A DNA stretch of 64,000 nt from NCBI RefSeq assembly GCF_003149025.1, contig NZ_QGDV01000007.1:1-64000 (forward strand). The letters are read 5' to 3'. The position numbers and the translations under genes are program-made. Positions within the stretch are counted from its first letter, which is position 1; the number at the start of each line of letters is the position of its first letter. The notes under the pieces are model-generated. The model was given only the letters and a program-made list of their open reading frames with translations. It was not told where the DNA came from and ran no database searches. The stretch comes from Rathayibacter iranicus NCPPB 2253 = VKM Ac-1602 (GTDB lineage: Bacteria > Actinomycetota > Actinomycetes > Actinomycetales > Microbacteriaceae). Below, in pieces: positions 16,610-25,211 of the stretch.

Positions 16610-17887
16610 ATGTCTCTCCCCGGGCTTGACCTTCGTCGCTTCCCCGCCGCTCTGACCGCTGACGGCGCCCCCGACTCCGCCACCGCCGCATGGGCCACCG
16701 CGACCAACGCGGCCTTCCACGACAAGGAGTTCACCCCCGAGAAGCTGCGGGACTGGGCCGAGCACATGGTCGCCGACCAGCGGATGCTGACCGCGGTGCT
16801 CGACTCCGCCTCGCCCGAGGGGCTGGACGGCGCGAGCGTTCCCGTCGGCACGTACGCCGCGTTTCCCGGGTCCTTACAGGTGGGCCGGGGCCGCGAACTC
16901 GACGCGCACCTGGTCTCTCAGGTGACTGTGCGGCCGACGCACCGGCGCCGCGGCATCCTCCGCGCCATGATCACCGAGGATCTGCATCTCGCGCAGGAGG
17001 CTGGGACTCCGGTCGCCGTGCTCACGGCGAGCGAAGCGTCCATTTATCGCCGGTTCGGCTTTGGCCGTTCCGCTTTCACCCGCTCGATCCGCGTCGACAC
17101 CGGACTGCGGTTCGGGTTGCAGACCGAGCCCTCGGGCCGGGTCGAGGTCGTCGCGACAAGCTGGCTGCAATCGCGCATCCCGGCGGTGTTCGCCGCCTTC
17201 CAGGCCTCGACGCCCGGATCGGTGACTCGCCAGTCCCGCTACGAAGCCGGCTCCGTGGGCACCGTCCCCGGCGAGAGCACTCCGGGTCTCGATGTCCGCT
17301 CCGCCGTGCACCTCGACGAGGACGGCACGCTCGACGGATTCGTCACCTACCGCGCGATCGGCCCTGAGGACGACCGCGCGCTGGAGGTGGTCGACTTCGT
17401 CGCCCCCTCCCCCGACGCCTACCTCGCGCTCTGGGGCTATCTGGGCGCTGTCGACCTCGCGTCCTCTGTCACCTGGGACATGGCGCCGGTTGACGACCCA
17501 CTGACCTGGGCCCTGCGCGATGCGCGGGTGGTGCAGGTGCGGCACGTGGGCGACCTGATCTGGCTGCGGATCCTCGACGTCGCCGCCGCGTTCTCGGCAC
17601 GGCCGTGGACCGCCGACGGCACGATCGTGGTGGACGTGGCCGATGGGCTGGGGCTTGTAGAAGGGCGGTACCGGATCACCGCGGCCGACGGTTCCGGCCG
17701 GGTGGAGCGCACGGATGACGACGCCGACCTGGCGCTGGACGTCGCGGACCTCGGCTCGCTGCTGCTGGGCTCGGTACGGCCGTCGGTCCTGGCGCGGGCC
17801 GGGTCGGTGCGGCTCGTGGGCGGGCCGGAGCGGGTAGACCGGTTCTTCGCGCCGGTGGCGACGCCGTACTGCATCTCGTTCTTCTAG
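16610..17887 (+). CDS. Eis-like GNAT-family N-acetyltransferase
   Basis: 425 aa with the Eis architecture: an N-terminal GNAT domain with the acetyl-CoA loop VTVRPTHRRRGILRAMI, a second GNAT-like domain, and a C-terminal SCP2-like domain ending in an aromatic residue (YCISFF), the carboxylate end used in catalysis by Eis. ASIYRRFGFG carries the conserved Tyr. Eis homologues acetylate multiple amines of aminoglycosides and peptides; the natural substrate here is unknown. Start ATG 16610 follows the preceding gene by 75 bases. Confidence 0.9.
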   Translation: MSLPGLDLRRFPAALTADGAPDSATAAWATATNAAFHDKEFTPEKLRDWAEHMVADQRMLTAVLDSASPEGLDGASVPVGTYAAFPGSLQVGRGRELDAHLVSQVTVRPTHRRRGILRAMITEDLHLAQEAGTPVAVLTASEASIYRRFGFGRSAFTRSIRVDTGLRFGLQTEPSGRVEVVATSWLQSRIPAVFAAFQASTPGSVTRQSRYEAGSVGTVPGESTPGLDVRSAVHLDEDGTLDGFVTYRAIGPEDDRALEVVDFVAPSPDAYLALWGYLGAVDLASSVTWDMAPVDDPLTWALRDARVVQVRHVGDLIWLRILDVAAAFSARPWTADGTIVVDVADGLGLVEGRYRITAADGSGRVERTDDDADLALDVADLGSLLLGSVRPSVLARAGSVRLVGGPERVDRFFAPVATPYCISFF

Positions 17888-17930
17888 GCTGCGCCTCCGG
17901 GGGCGGGGGCGTGCCATGTGCAGGACCGGC

Positions 17931-18015
17931 GTGCGATGTGCAGGGGATCCGCGCACATTTGCGCGTCCCGCCGCGCGGAATTCGGGCGAAAGCCCGAATC
18001 ACCTGCACATCGCAC
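17931..18015. repeat. Nested palindromic intergenic element
   Basis: Outer arms GTGCGATGTGCAGG (17931-17944) and CCTGCACATCGCAC (18002-18015) enclose a perfect inner hairpin ATTCGGGC-GAAA-GCCCGAAT (17980-17999). A near copy of the outer arm, GTGCCATGTGCAGG, stands directly before it at 17911-17924. It sits between the Eis-like and MarP-like genes and may act as a terminator or be a mobile palindromic repeat. Confidence 0.6.
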
Positions 18016-18109
18016 CTCGGCGGAGCGACTGCCAGGCTCCTCCGGGCGTCCGCGCATCCCGCGTCGGTCATGCTGGAGGGCCCGTCCCCGATACCGCCAG
18101 GAGGCCCGC

Positions 18110-19291
18110 GTGGGTGCATCCGTGATCGTCGACGTCATTGTCGTGCTGAGCCTTGTCGTCGCGCTCGTCGATGGTCTGCGCCGTGGATTCCTCCGCAGCG
18201 TCGGCGGACTCGCCGGAATCGTCGCGGGCGCTATCGCCGCCTCCTTCGCAGTGCCCGCCGTCTCGGCCTGGGCGGCCGGGAGCGAGTGGCGCCTGCTTAC
18301 CGTCATCGGCACGGCGGTGTTGTTACTCGGTGTCGGCTATGCGATCGGAGCATCGGTCGGCGCAGTTATCGGCCGCGGTGCCGACCGGGTCAAGCTCGGT
18401 GTCCTCGATCGCCTCGCCGGAGGAGTCGCAGGCGTCGCAATCACTGGCCTGGTCTGGATCGCGGTCACCTCGGCCGTCTCGCTCCTTGGCGTTCCGCTCC
18501 TCACCACGTCGATCGCCGGCTCCACCGTCGTCCGCGCCATCGGCGACCTCACTCCGTCGCCGGTCCGCTCCTTCCTCGCCCAGGTGCAATCGACTGTGGT
18601 CGGCGAGGGCACGTCCTGGGTGGTCGAGGCCCTCGATGCTCCGTCTGTGCCGCCGACCATCCCCACCGTCGCCACGGACGACCCGGAGGTGGCTACCGCC
18701 GCGCGCTCGGTCGTGCGCGTCTCGGGCACGGCCTGGGCCTGCGACGTCGGAGTGACGGGCAGCGGCTTCGTCGCCTCCGACGACCGGGTCATCACCAACG
18801 CGCACGTGGTGGCCGGGGTCGCGCAGCCGGTGGTCGAGGCCGCCGGCGAGGCTCCGCGCACGGGTCGCGTGGTGTATCTCGACACCGCGGCCGATCTCGC
18901 GGTCGTCGCCATCGACGGACTCGACGCGGCTCCCCTCGCGCTCGACAACGCCGTCGCCGCCGGAGATGACGCTGTCGTGGCGGGCTATCCGTTTGGCGGG
19001 CCGCTCACGCTCGGGGCAGCGCAGGTCTCGTCCGATTCGACGGTCTCGCTGGTGGTCGACGGCGCGCCCGCGTCCCGCCAAGTGCTGACGCTGGCAGCCG
19101 TGGTTAACCAGGGCAACTCGGGTGGGCCACTGCTCTCGCTGGACGGCACCGTCTCCGGCGTCGTCTTCGGCAAGGCGGCATCGGTCGGCAATGTGGGCTA
19201 CGCAATCCCTCTCTCGGTTCTCTCGCCGGTCGTGGCGCAGGCCCCCTCGCTGACGGACAGCGTGGACGTAGGCGCCTGCCACACGAGGTGA
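18110..19291 (+). CDS. marP: MarP-like periplasmic serine protease with CvpA-type membrane domain
   Basis: 393 aa. Residues 1-130 hold four membrane spans of the CvpA type; the rest is a trypsin-like protease with His232 (VITNAHVVAG), Asp262 (ADLAVVAIDG) and Ser337 (NQGNSGGPLL). Cys211 and Cys390 match the positions of the disulfide that activates mycobacterial MarP (Rv3671c). MarP protects cells against acid and oxidative stress by cleaving envelope substrates. I start at GTG 18110 because AGGAGG lies five bases upstream; the open frame further left is the palindromic element. Confidence 0.93.
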   Translation: MGASVIVDVIVVLSLVVALVDGLRRGFLRSVGGLAGIVAGAIAASFAVPAVSAWAAGSEWRLLTVIGTAVLLLGVGYAIGASVGAVIGRGADRVKLGVLDRLAGGVAGVAITGLVWIAVTSAVSLLGVPLLTTSIAGSTVVRAIGDLTPSPVRSFLAQVQSTVVGEGTSWVVEALDAPSVPPTIPTVATDDPEVATAARSVVRVSGTAWACDVGVTGSGFVASDDRVITNAHVVAGVAQPVVEAAGEAPRTGRVVYLDTAADLAVVAIDGLDAAPLALDNAVAAGDDAVVAGYPFGGPLTLGAAQVSSDSTVSLVVDGAPASRQVLTLAAVVNQGNSGGPLLSLDGTVSGVVFGKAASVGNVGYAIPLSVLSPVVAQAPSLTDSVDVGACHTR

Positions 19292-19485
19292 GACGCGGGA
19301 GCAACTCGACGGACTCCTCCCTGAGGTCTCCGGCGTCACGCTGACGAATCCGGCTCTCTGTTGCGCAGTGACGCCTGGGTAGTGGTGGCTGCGGGTGACC
19401 CGCTCGGCTGATCTTGCGCCATGCTCTTTTATCGACGCCATGCAGTGAGATACCGTCACGTCCAGTGACTACGCCTTGCCGTTCG
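19292..19485. other. Intergenic, no clear gene
   Basis: Follows marP. GC falls slightly and no terminator or promoter stands out. On the minus strand across 19501-19690 a frame with GC-rich third positions (ending FERTQWLDSVL at 19501) looks faintly coding and may be a gene remnant, but I recognise no family. Confidence 0.3.
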
Positions 19486-19695
19486 ATGACGAAGATCGTG
19501 CTAGAGAACGGAGTCGAGCCACTGGGTTCGCTCGAACAGTGCCTCGGTGTCGGTGTGAATGAAGCGACCGCAACTAACCCCGGCACCGAAATTCTTATCC
19601 GAGCCGGGGAGGAATTGCTTCGCATCGACGAATTGTGCCCCCAGCGAGCACAAGGAGATGCGTGTGTTGCGCTGCCAGAGGAGTCTTTGCCGTGA
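19486..19695 (+). CDS. Possible 69-aa protein coupled to the MFS gene
   Basis: ATG 19486 opens a 69-codon frame (TKIVLENGVEPLGSLEQC ... ALPEESLP) whose TGA overlaps the GTG start of the MFS gene as GTGA. The overlap and moderately GC-rich third positions are the only support. No ribosome binding site is obvious and no family is recognised. The opposite strand is equally open, so this may be spurious. Confidence 0.25.
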   Translation: MTKIVLENGVEPLGSLEQCLGVGVNEATATNPGTEILIRAGEELLRIDELCPQRAQGDACVALPEESLP

Positions 19696-20957
19696 CATTA
19701 GGCGTGCGTGCTTGGGTATCGACGAGGTTCTTGGCGTTTTTCGTGAGCTGGGCAATTTTCCAGTCGTATTGGGGCATGTGGCTCGCCCATCGCGGACTCT
19801 CGGTATCCGAGATCGGCGCGGCGGTTGGTTGCTCACTCGCCGCGCGCGCCGTCACGGTGGCAGTTGTCTATCCGGCATTGAATCGTCATGCGACACTGCT
19901 GCGATTGAGCCGGATCGTGCCGTGGCTCGTCACTGCAGCCTCGGTCCCTTACCTGTTCGTGATCGGGTTTCCGATGCTTCTCGTCATCTCGATCGCGTTC
20001 GGGTTCATCTATCCGATCATGCTTCCCCTCAACGAGACGATAGCGACGGTCGCCGCCAGACGAGGGTTGCTGCCCTATGGGCCCACGAGAGCACTCGGCT
20101 CCCTCGGTTTCATCGTCGGCACCCTGGCCGCAGGCGGGCTCACCTCACTGCTCGGCGCCGGTGTACTCGCTCCTACCCTGATCGGGGCGTGCCTGCTGAT
20201 CGCTGTGATCGGCATCATCGGCCCGCGAGACGCAGACGCACTGAGCATCCGAGGCTCCGGAATGCACGGTTTCGCCGCTCTTGCGCGGGACAGGGCCTTC
20301 CTTGCGTGCCTGACGATCGCCGTTCTCGTTCAAGGCTCCCATGCTGCGTATTACAGCTTTGGGGCGCTCAGAGCCAGCGAAATCACCTCTCCAGCCGCCG
20401 TGCCCCTGCTTCTGGTACTCGCACCGCTGAGCGAATTTGCACTGTTCTTTCTCGCGCGGCGGCGGTTCGAGCGCTGTGATTATCGAACACTCTTCGCTAT
20501 CGGGATAGTTGTTGCGGCGGCGCGCTGGGTCCTGCTTGCCTTCGCCGGAAACTGGCAACTCCTTGCATTCTCGCAACTGCTGCATGGCGGGTCCTTCGCT
20601 ACTACGCACATGGCTTTCACGATGTACGTTCGCGATCGCGTCACCGTCGATATTCACGCCACAGCGCAAGGGCTCTACGCTTCGCTCGCTACGGGGCTCG
20701 GCACCGCGGTGCTTACCGTCGTCGCCGGCCTACTGATCAGTGCCAGCTTCGAGGCTGCGCTCATAACCATGGCGCTGGCCGCCCTCTCGGGCATAATCTT
20801 TCTCCCCGCGCTAGGTCCCCTCTCCTCGTTCCGCGAAATGTCGCGAGATGCCGCCCGGCGGTCGAGATCCCCCGCCGCGGCCTCGCATCTCGTCCGTCTC
20901 CCGCCATCTCGCGAGGTGCCACCTCCCGGCCCGGGCCGAGAGGGTGACGGCCGGTAG
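19692..20957 (+). CDS. MFS transporter, HcaT/PPP-like (MFS_1)
   Basis: 421 aa with 12 predicted spans. The opening [30 protein letters not shown] and [15 protein letters not shown] resemble the 3-phenylpropionate permease group (HcaT-like, MFS_1_like). The substrate is unknown. GTG 19692 has GAGGAG nine bases upstream. The last 40 residues (from SFREMSRDA) are encoded by the palindromic repeat at 20832-20915 that precedes purL and are Arg/Pro/Ser-rich, so the original stop was probably replaced when the repeat arrived. Confidence 0.82.
   Translation: MTLGVRAWVSTRFLAFFVSWAIFQSYWGMWLAHRGLSVSEIGAAVGCSLAARAVTVAVVYPALNRHATLLRLSRIVPWLVTAASVPYLFVIGFPMLLVISIAFGFIYPIMLPLNETIATVAARRGLLPYGPTRALGSLGFIVGTLAAGGLTSLLGAGVLAPTLIGACLLIAVIGIIGPRDADALSIRGSGMHGFAALARDRAFLACLTIAVLVQGSHAAYYSFGALRASEITSPAAVPLLLVLAPLSEFALFFLARRRFERCDYRTLFAIGIVVAAARWVLLAFAGNWQLLAFSQLLHGGSFATTHMAFTMYVRDRVTVDIHATAQGLYASLATGLGTAVLTVVAGLLISASFEAALITMALAALSGIIFLPALGPLSSFREMSRDAARRSRSPAAASHLVRLPPSREVPPPGPGREGDGR
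20832..20918. repeat. Dispersed palindromic repeat, family 1, copy 2 (upstream of purL)
   Basis: CGCGAAATGTCGCGAGAT (20832-20849), CGAGAT (20863-20868), CCGCCGCGGCC, ATCTCGTCC (20887-20895) and CATCTCGCGAG (20905-20915) occur in the same order as in the copy before purS. The element overlaps the 3' end of the MFS reading frame. Confidence 0.7.
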
Positions 20958-21000
20958 GATCGACGCGCATCCCGTCCCCCTCCCCTGGAGCCTCCAGCAC

Positions 21001-23295
21001 ATGGCAGACAGCCGCACCGCCGTTCCCGACACCACTGCGAACGCGGAGGCGACGCCCGAACGGGAGCAGCCGTATGCGGCACTCGGGCTCAAGCCCGACG
21101 AGTACGCGAGCATCCGCGAGATCCTCGGCCGACGACCCACCAGCGGCGAGCTAGCCATGTACTCGGTGATGTGGAGCGAACACTGCTCCTACAAATCGTC
21201 CAAGATGTACCTCCGCCAGTTCGGGCAGAAGGTCTCGCCCGCGATGAAGAAGAACCTCATGGTCGGCATGGGCGAGAACGCGGGAGTGGTCGACGTCGGC
21301 GAGGGCTGGGCGGTCACGTTCAAGATCGAGAGCCACAACCACCCGAGCTACATCGAACCTTTCCAGGGCGCGGCAACCGGAGTGGGCGGCATCGTCCGCG
21401 ACATCATCTCGATGGGCGCGCGGCCGGTCGCGGTCATGGACGCGCTGCGCTTCGGACGCGTAGACGACCCGGACACCGCCCGCGTCGTGCACGGCGTGGT
21501 CGCCGGCATCTCCTTCTATGGCAACTGCCTCGGCCTGCCGAACATCGGCGGCGAGACCTACTTCGACTCCGTTTACCAGGGCAACCCGCTCGTGAACGCG
21601 CTCGCCGTCGGCGTCCTCCGCCACGAAGACCTGCACCTCGCGAACGCCCGCGGAGTCGGCAACAAGGTGGTGCTGTTCGGGGCGCGCACGGGAGGCGACG
21701 GCATCGGCGGCGCGTCGATCCTCGCCTCCGACACCTTTGCCGACGGAGGCCCGACCAAGCGCCCCGCCGTGCAGGTCGGCGACCCCTTCGCCGAGAAGGT
21801 GCTCATCGAGTGCTGCCTCGAGCTGTTCCGCAAGGATCTGGTCGAGGGCATCCAGGACCTCGGCGCCGCGGGCATCTCGTGCGCCACGTCCGAGCTCGCC
21901 TCCAACGGCGACGGCGGCATGTTCATTTCGCTCGACTCCGTGCTGTTGCGTGACCCCTCACTCACGGCGGAGGAGATCCTGATGTCCGAGTCGCAGGAAC
22001 GGATGATGGCCGTCGTCCGACCCGACAAGCTCGACGCGTTCCTCGAGGTCGTCGGCAAGTGGGATGTCGAGACCAGCGTGTTGGGCGTGGTCACCGACTC
22101 CGGCCGCCTCATCATCGACTGGCACGGCGAAGAGATCGTCAACGTGGACCCGCGGACCGTCGCCGTGGACGGACCGGTCTATGAGCGCCCGATTGCCTAC
22201 CCCGCGTGGCTCGACGCACTGCAGGCCGACTCCGCCTCCCGTCTGCCGCGCTCCACCGGCGGCGATGCCCTCCGCGCCGAGACTCTCGCGCTGCTCGGCT
22301 CCGCGAACCTGGCCGACAAGAGCTGGATCACTTCGCAGTACGACCGTTACGTGCTCGGCAACACGGCGCTCAGCTACCCCGACGACGGCGGCATGGTCCG
22401 CGTGGACGAGGAGTCGGGCCTGGGCTTCGCTGTCGCGACCGACGCCAACGGCCGCTGGTGCCAGCTCGACCCGGCCCAGGGCGCTCGCCTCGCACTAGCG
22501 GAGGCGTTCCGCAACGTGGCGGTCACGGGAGCGACGCCGGTCGCCGTCTCCGACTGCCTCAACTTCGGCAGTCCCGAGAACCCCGAGGTGATGTGGCAGT
22601 TCCGCGAGGCCGTCGGCGCGCTCGCGGACGCGTGCCTCGAGCTCGAGATCCCCGTCACCGGCGGCAACGTCTCGTTCTACAACCAGACCGGAGACGTCCC
22701 GATTTTCCCGACCCCGGTCGTGGGCGTGCTCGGCGTGATCGACGACGTCGCGCGCCGCATCCCCTCCGGCTGGCAGGACGAGGGCGACAACCTGTACCTC
22801 CTCGGTACGACCCGCGACGAACTCGACGGCTCCGCATGGTCGGGCACGGTGCACGACCACCTCGGCGGGCGGCCCCCGCAACTCGATTTGGCGGCTGAGC
22901 GTTCGCTGGCCGAACTCATTGCGGCCGGCGCGAAGGAGTCGCTGATCGCCTCCGCCCACGACCTCGCCGACGGCGGTCTCGTGGTGGCGCTGGCCGAGTC
23001 GGCTCTGCGCTTCGGCGTGGGCGCGCGCATCTGGCTCGATGAGCTGATGGAGCGCGACGGCGTCGACACGACGGCCGCGCTGTTCTCGGAGTCGACCGGC
23101 CGCGTGCTCGTGTCGGTTCCGCGGGAGGACGATGTCAAGTTCCGCGGCCTCTGCGAGGGCCGGGGCTACCCGGTGCTGCGGATCGGCGTGACCGACGCGG
23201 CGACTCCGGCGGTCGAGGTGCAGGGGCTCTTCACGCTGCCGCTCGACGAGCTGCGCGCCGTCAACAGCGCCGTGCTGCCGCACCACTTCGGCTGA
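21001..23295 (+). CDS. purL: FGAM synthase large subunit PurL
   Basis: 764-aa small-type PurL that converts FGAR to FGAM with ammonia from PurQ and the help of PurS. Landmarks are [41 protein letters not shown], the [15 protein letters not shown] loop and [25 protein letters not shown]. The length is right for the PurS/PurQ-dependent form. ATG 21001 is the family start; the open frame to the left is the repeat. It is monocistronic, with a -10-like TAGGAT at 20955. Confidence 0.97.
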   Translation: MADSRTAVPDTTANAEATPEREQPYAALGLKPDEYASIREILGRRPTSGELAMYSVMWSEHCSYKSSKMYLRQFGQKVSPAMKKNLMVGMGENAGVVDVGEGWAVTFKIESHNHPSYIEPFQGAATGVGGIVRDIISMGARPVAVMDALRFGRVDDPDTARVVHGVVAGISFYGNCLGLPNIGGETYFDSVYQGNPLVNALAVGVLRHEDLHLANARGVGNKVVLFGARTGGDGIGGASILASDTFADGGPTKRPAVQVGDPFAEKVLIECCLELFRKDLVEGIQDLGAAGISCATSELASNGDGGMFISLDSVLLRDPSLTAEEILMSESQERMMAVVRPDKLDAFLEVVGKWDVETSVLGVVTDSGRLIIDWHGEEIVNVDPRTVAVDGPVYERPIAYPAWLDALQADSASRLPRSTGGDALRAETLALLGSANLADKSWITSQYDRYVLGNTALSYPDDGGMVRVDEESGLGFAVATDANGRWCQLDPAQGARLALAEAFRNVAVTGATPVAVSDCLNFGSPENPEVMWQFREAVGALADACLELEIPVTGGNVSFYNQTGDVPIFPTPVVGVLGVIDDVARRIPSGWQDEGDNLYLLGTTRDELDGSAWSGTVHDHLGGRPPQLDLAAERSLAELIAAGAKESLIASAHDLADGGLVVALAESALRFGVGARIWLDELMERDGVDTTAALFSESTGRVLVSVPREDDVKFRGLCEGRGYPVLRIGVTDAATPAVEVQGLFTLPLDELRAVNSAVLPHHFG

Positions 23296-23333
23296 CCCGG
23301 CGCCGCCCGCGCGCCCGCGCTTTCGCGAATGTC

Positions 23334-23373
23334 CAAAAGTTGTCGCACTCGACGCCGAGTGCGACAACTTTTG
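23334..23373. terminator. Bidirectional terminator between purL and the LysM lipoprotein gene
   Basis: An 18-base perfect stem, arm AAAAGTTGTCGCACTCG and its complement around ACGC, with A-tract on one side and T-tract on the other. It sits between convergent genes and should work in both directions. Confidence 0.9.
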
Positions 23374-23411
23374 CGCTCTCGCGTCGGCCCCCAGGGGCCG
23401 CGTCCGCGCCG

Positions 23412-23996
23412 TCAGCCCGACTGCGCCGGCAGGTCGTCCGGCTCAGCGTTGTCGAGCACGCGGCCGTTCTGATCGCCCACGCTCAGCACCGTCGACGGGC
23501 TCAGGTTCAGCGTGTCGCCACCGAAGAGACTGGTGATGCTCACGCCATCGCGACGCACCGAGTTGAGGGCGTCGAGATACTCCGTGCTCACGCAGAAGCG
23601 GTCGGCAATCCGCTCGCTGATATCGCCTGCGGCGACAACGTACGCGGCAACCGTGCCATCGGAAGCGGTCCGCACCACCCCGGTCGCGCCCACCCGCGTG
23701 CCGCGATCGCGCACCACCTCAAGCCTGATTCCGTCGAGGGTGCCGGCACCGACGGTCTGACTCGCGCACTCGCCCGTGTCGCTCGCAACCGGCGCCGGAG
23801 TGATCGACACACTCGGCACGGGCCGCGGCGACCCGCCACCGGCCGTCCGCCCATCGGACCCGGCACCCGCAGACTCCGCCGCGGGTACATCCGCTGTCCC
23901 GACCGCCTCCGCTCCGCCTGGTCCGGGAGCCGTGCAGCCCGCGAGTAGGAGCACTACAGAGAAAGCGATCACGAGCCGCTGCGTCGTCCGGACCAT
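23412..23996 (-). CDS. LysM-type secreted lipoprotein
   Basis: 194 aa. The signal peptide ends in the lipobox LLAGC (Cys about residue 21), followed by a Pro/Ala/Ser-rich linker. Residues 130-180 (YVVAAGDISERIADRFCVSTEYLDALN ... GGDTLNLSP) fit a LysM peptidoglycan-binding domain. It should sit on the outer face of the membrane and touch the cell wall. The enzymatic role, if any, is not visible. Confidence 0.8.
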   Translation of the reverse strand: MVRTTQRLVIAFSVVLLLAGCTAPGPGGAEAVGTADVPAAESAGAGSDGRTAGGGSPRPVPSVSITPAPVASDTGECASQTVGAGTLDGIRLEVVRDRGTRVGATGVVRTASDGTVAAYVVAAGDISERIADRFCVSTEYLDALNSVRRDGVSITSLFGGDTLNLSPSTVLSVGDQNGRVLDNAEPDDLPAQSG

Positions 23997-24024
23997 GCCG
24001 CGACTCTAGCCGAAGGCCCCTAAC

Positions 24025-24126
24025 GTGCTGCCGATCCCCGGCACTTCCCGGCCCGAAAGCATCCGCGACTCCGCGACGACAGCCGACCTGCAGCTCACCG
24101 CTGAAGAGCTGGCCTCCCTCGACTGA
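24025..24126 (+). pseudogene. C-terminal remnant of an aldo/keto reductase
   Basis: The frame VLPIPGTSRPESIRDSATTADLQLTAEELASLD ends in TGA at 24124-24126 and matches the conserved C-terminus of aldo/keto reductases (VIPIPGTxRxEHLxEN...LTxEELxxLD). The frame is closed by a stop at 24007, so only about 33 codons survive. The rest of the gene is not in the flanking sequence. Confidence 0.7.
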
Positions 24127-24189
24127 GCACCTGTCGAACGAAGGATGAACGGTCCAGGCACCCACACACGCGGCGGTTCACCGCGGGCC

Positions 24190-24275
24190 GTTCCCAACGA
24201 AGGAAGGATCGCGTACCCGGCCCCGATTCACGCGGATCTGCGAGCGCCGACACGAATCCTTCCTTCGTTGGGAAC
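24190..24275. repeat. Inverted-repeat element, family 2, copy 1
   Basis: Perfect 20-base terminal inverted repeats, GTTCCCAACGAAGGAAGGAT at 24190-24209 and its complement at 24256-24275, enclose 46 bases. A second element with the same arms and a different interior is at 55464-55550. MITE- or REP-like; no coding capacity. Confidence 0.75.
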
Positions 24276-24360
24276 ACGACCTCCCCGCACCGCGTCCCAG
24301 CGGCCCGAGCAGAAGCAACTCTCTCCCTGCGTCGCGTGGAGGGCACAGTACGCACCGGCC

Positions 24361-25020
24361 TCAGGAGTCGGCGACCGAGATCGCCAGCACAATCGCCGTC
24401 AACGTCGTCCGTAGCCGCTCGAGCGCCGCCGACTCCGACTCGTCCTCGAGCATCGACTGCTTGACCGCGTCGTCATAGCCCGCGACCAGCAGCCGCACAG
24501 CTGTCGTCGGCTCGAGCGAAAAATCCCGCCGCACCTGGCGCAGCGCCCCGTGCACGATCTGCACGAGGGAGGCGTCGAACCGGGCCCGGAAGTCCCGGTA
24601 CTGCGGCGCAATGCGCGGATCGCGCAGGGCCAACAGCTCGAACTCCGACTCCACCACGCACCACCGCCGACTGTCGGTCACCGGCCCCTGAAGGAAGTCG
24701 AGGATGACCACCGCGAGGGTCTCGGCGCTCAGTGGCTCGTCCGACTCGACGACCCGGGGGATGGTGCGACCCATTTGCTCGACGAGGCCGGTGATCCGAG
24801 CGCCGTTCTCCCGCTCCATCAGGGCGAAGAACAGCTCCTCTTTCGAGGAGAAGTTGGAGTAGAAAGCACCGCGCGAGAAGCTCGCGCGCTCGCAGATCTG
24901 CTCGACGGAGGCGGAGTGCACGCCGGTCTCGGCGAAGACGTCGTAGGCGGCGTCGAGCAGGCGCTCGCGCGTGCGCCCGCGTCGGGAGGTCTCGGGAGCA
25001 GTGGGCTCGATCGCCGTCAC
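24361..25020 (-). CDS. TetR-family repressor of the MMPL/YhgE operon
   Basis: 219 aa. Residues 15-65 are a TetR DNA-binding domain (RTRERLLDAAYDVFAETGVHSASVEQICERASFSRGAFYSNFSSKEELF); the remainder is the ligand-binding core. GTG 25020 is preferred to the TTG at 25044 because GGGAGG lies eight bases upstream. It is divergent from the MMPL exporter gene, and three GTATC-type palindromes lie between them, so it most likely represses the exporter and itself. Confidence 0.9.
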   Translation of the reverse strand: MTAIEPTAPETSRRGRTRERLLDAAYDVFAETGVHSASVEQICERASFSRGAFYSNFSSKEELFFALMERENGARITGLVEQMGRTIPRVVESDEPLSAETLAVVILDFLQGPVTDSRRWCVVESEFELLALRDPRIAPQYRDFRARFDASLVQIVHGALRQVRRDFSLEPTTAVRLLVAGYDDAVKQSMLEDESESAALERLRTTLTAIVLAISVADS

Positions 25021-25064
25021 TGTGTGCACCTCCCAGATTGTCAATGCCTTCGTCGACCCTCACT

Positions 25065-25124
25065 GTACGCGATACGTTCCTGTATCGAATACGGCGTCGT
25101 ATCGGATACGCTCGTGTATCGAAG
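25065..25124. promoter_or_regulatory. Cluster of TetR-type operator palindromes
   Basis: CGTATCGGATACG (25098-25110) is a perfect palindrome. TGTATCGAATACG (25081-25093), GTACGCGATACG (25065-25076) and TGTATCGAAG (25115-25124) are related sites, with the two best centred 17 bases apart. They fill the divergent promoter region between the TetR gene and the MMPL gene. Confidence 0.65.
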
Positions 25125-25211
25125 CCAGTCCCCGTCGCGGCACCCAGCCCCACCCTGGCGCCCAGGTACAGAGACGTATCGCCTCCCTCCCACCCACCGT
25201 CAGGAGACCGC

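Noticed and set aside
15646-16851. 401-codon minus-strand frame opposite the 15809 and 16610 genes
   Set aside because: Ser/Arg-rich shadow sequence that crosses two plus-strand genes, one of them the clear Eis-like acetyltransferase.
17918-18109. Upstream extension of the MarP-like gene
   Set aside because: The extra 64 codons are the nested palindrome; GTG 18110 has AGGAGG five bases upstream and begins the first membrane span.
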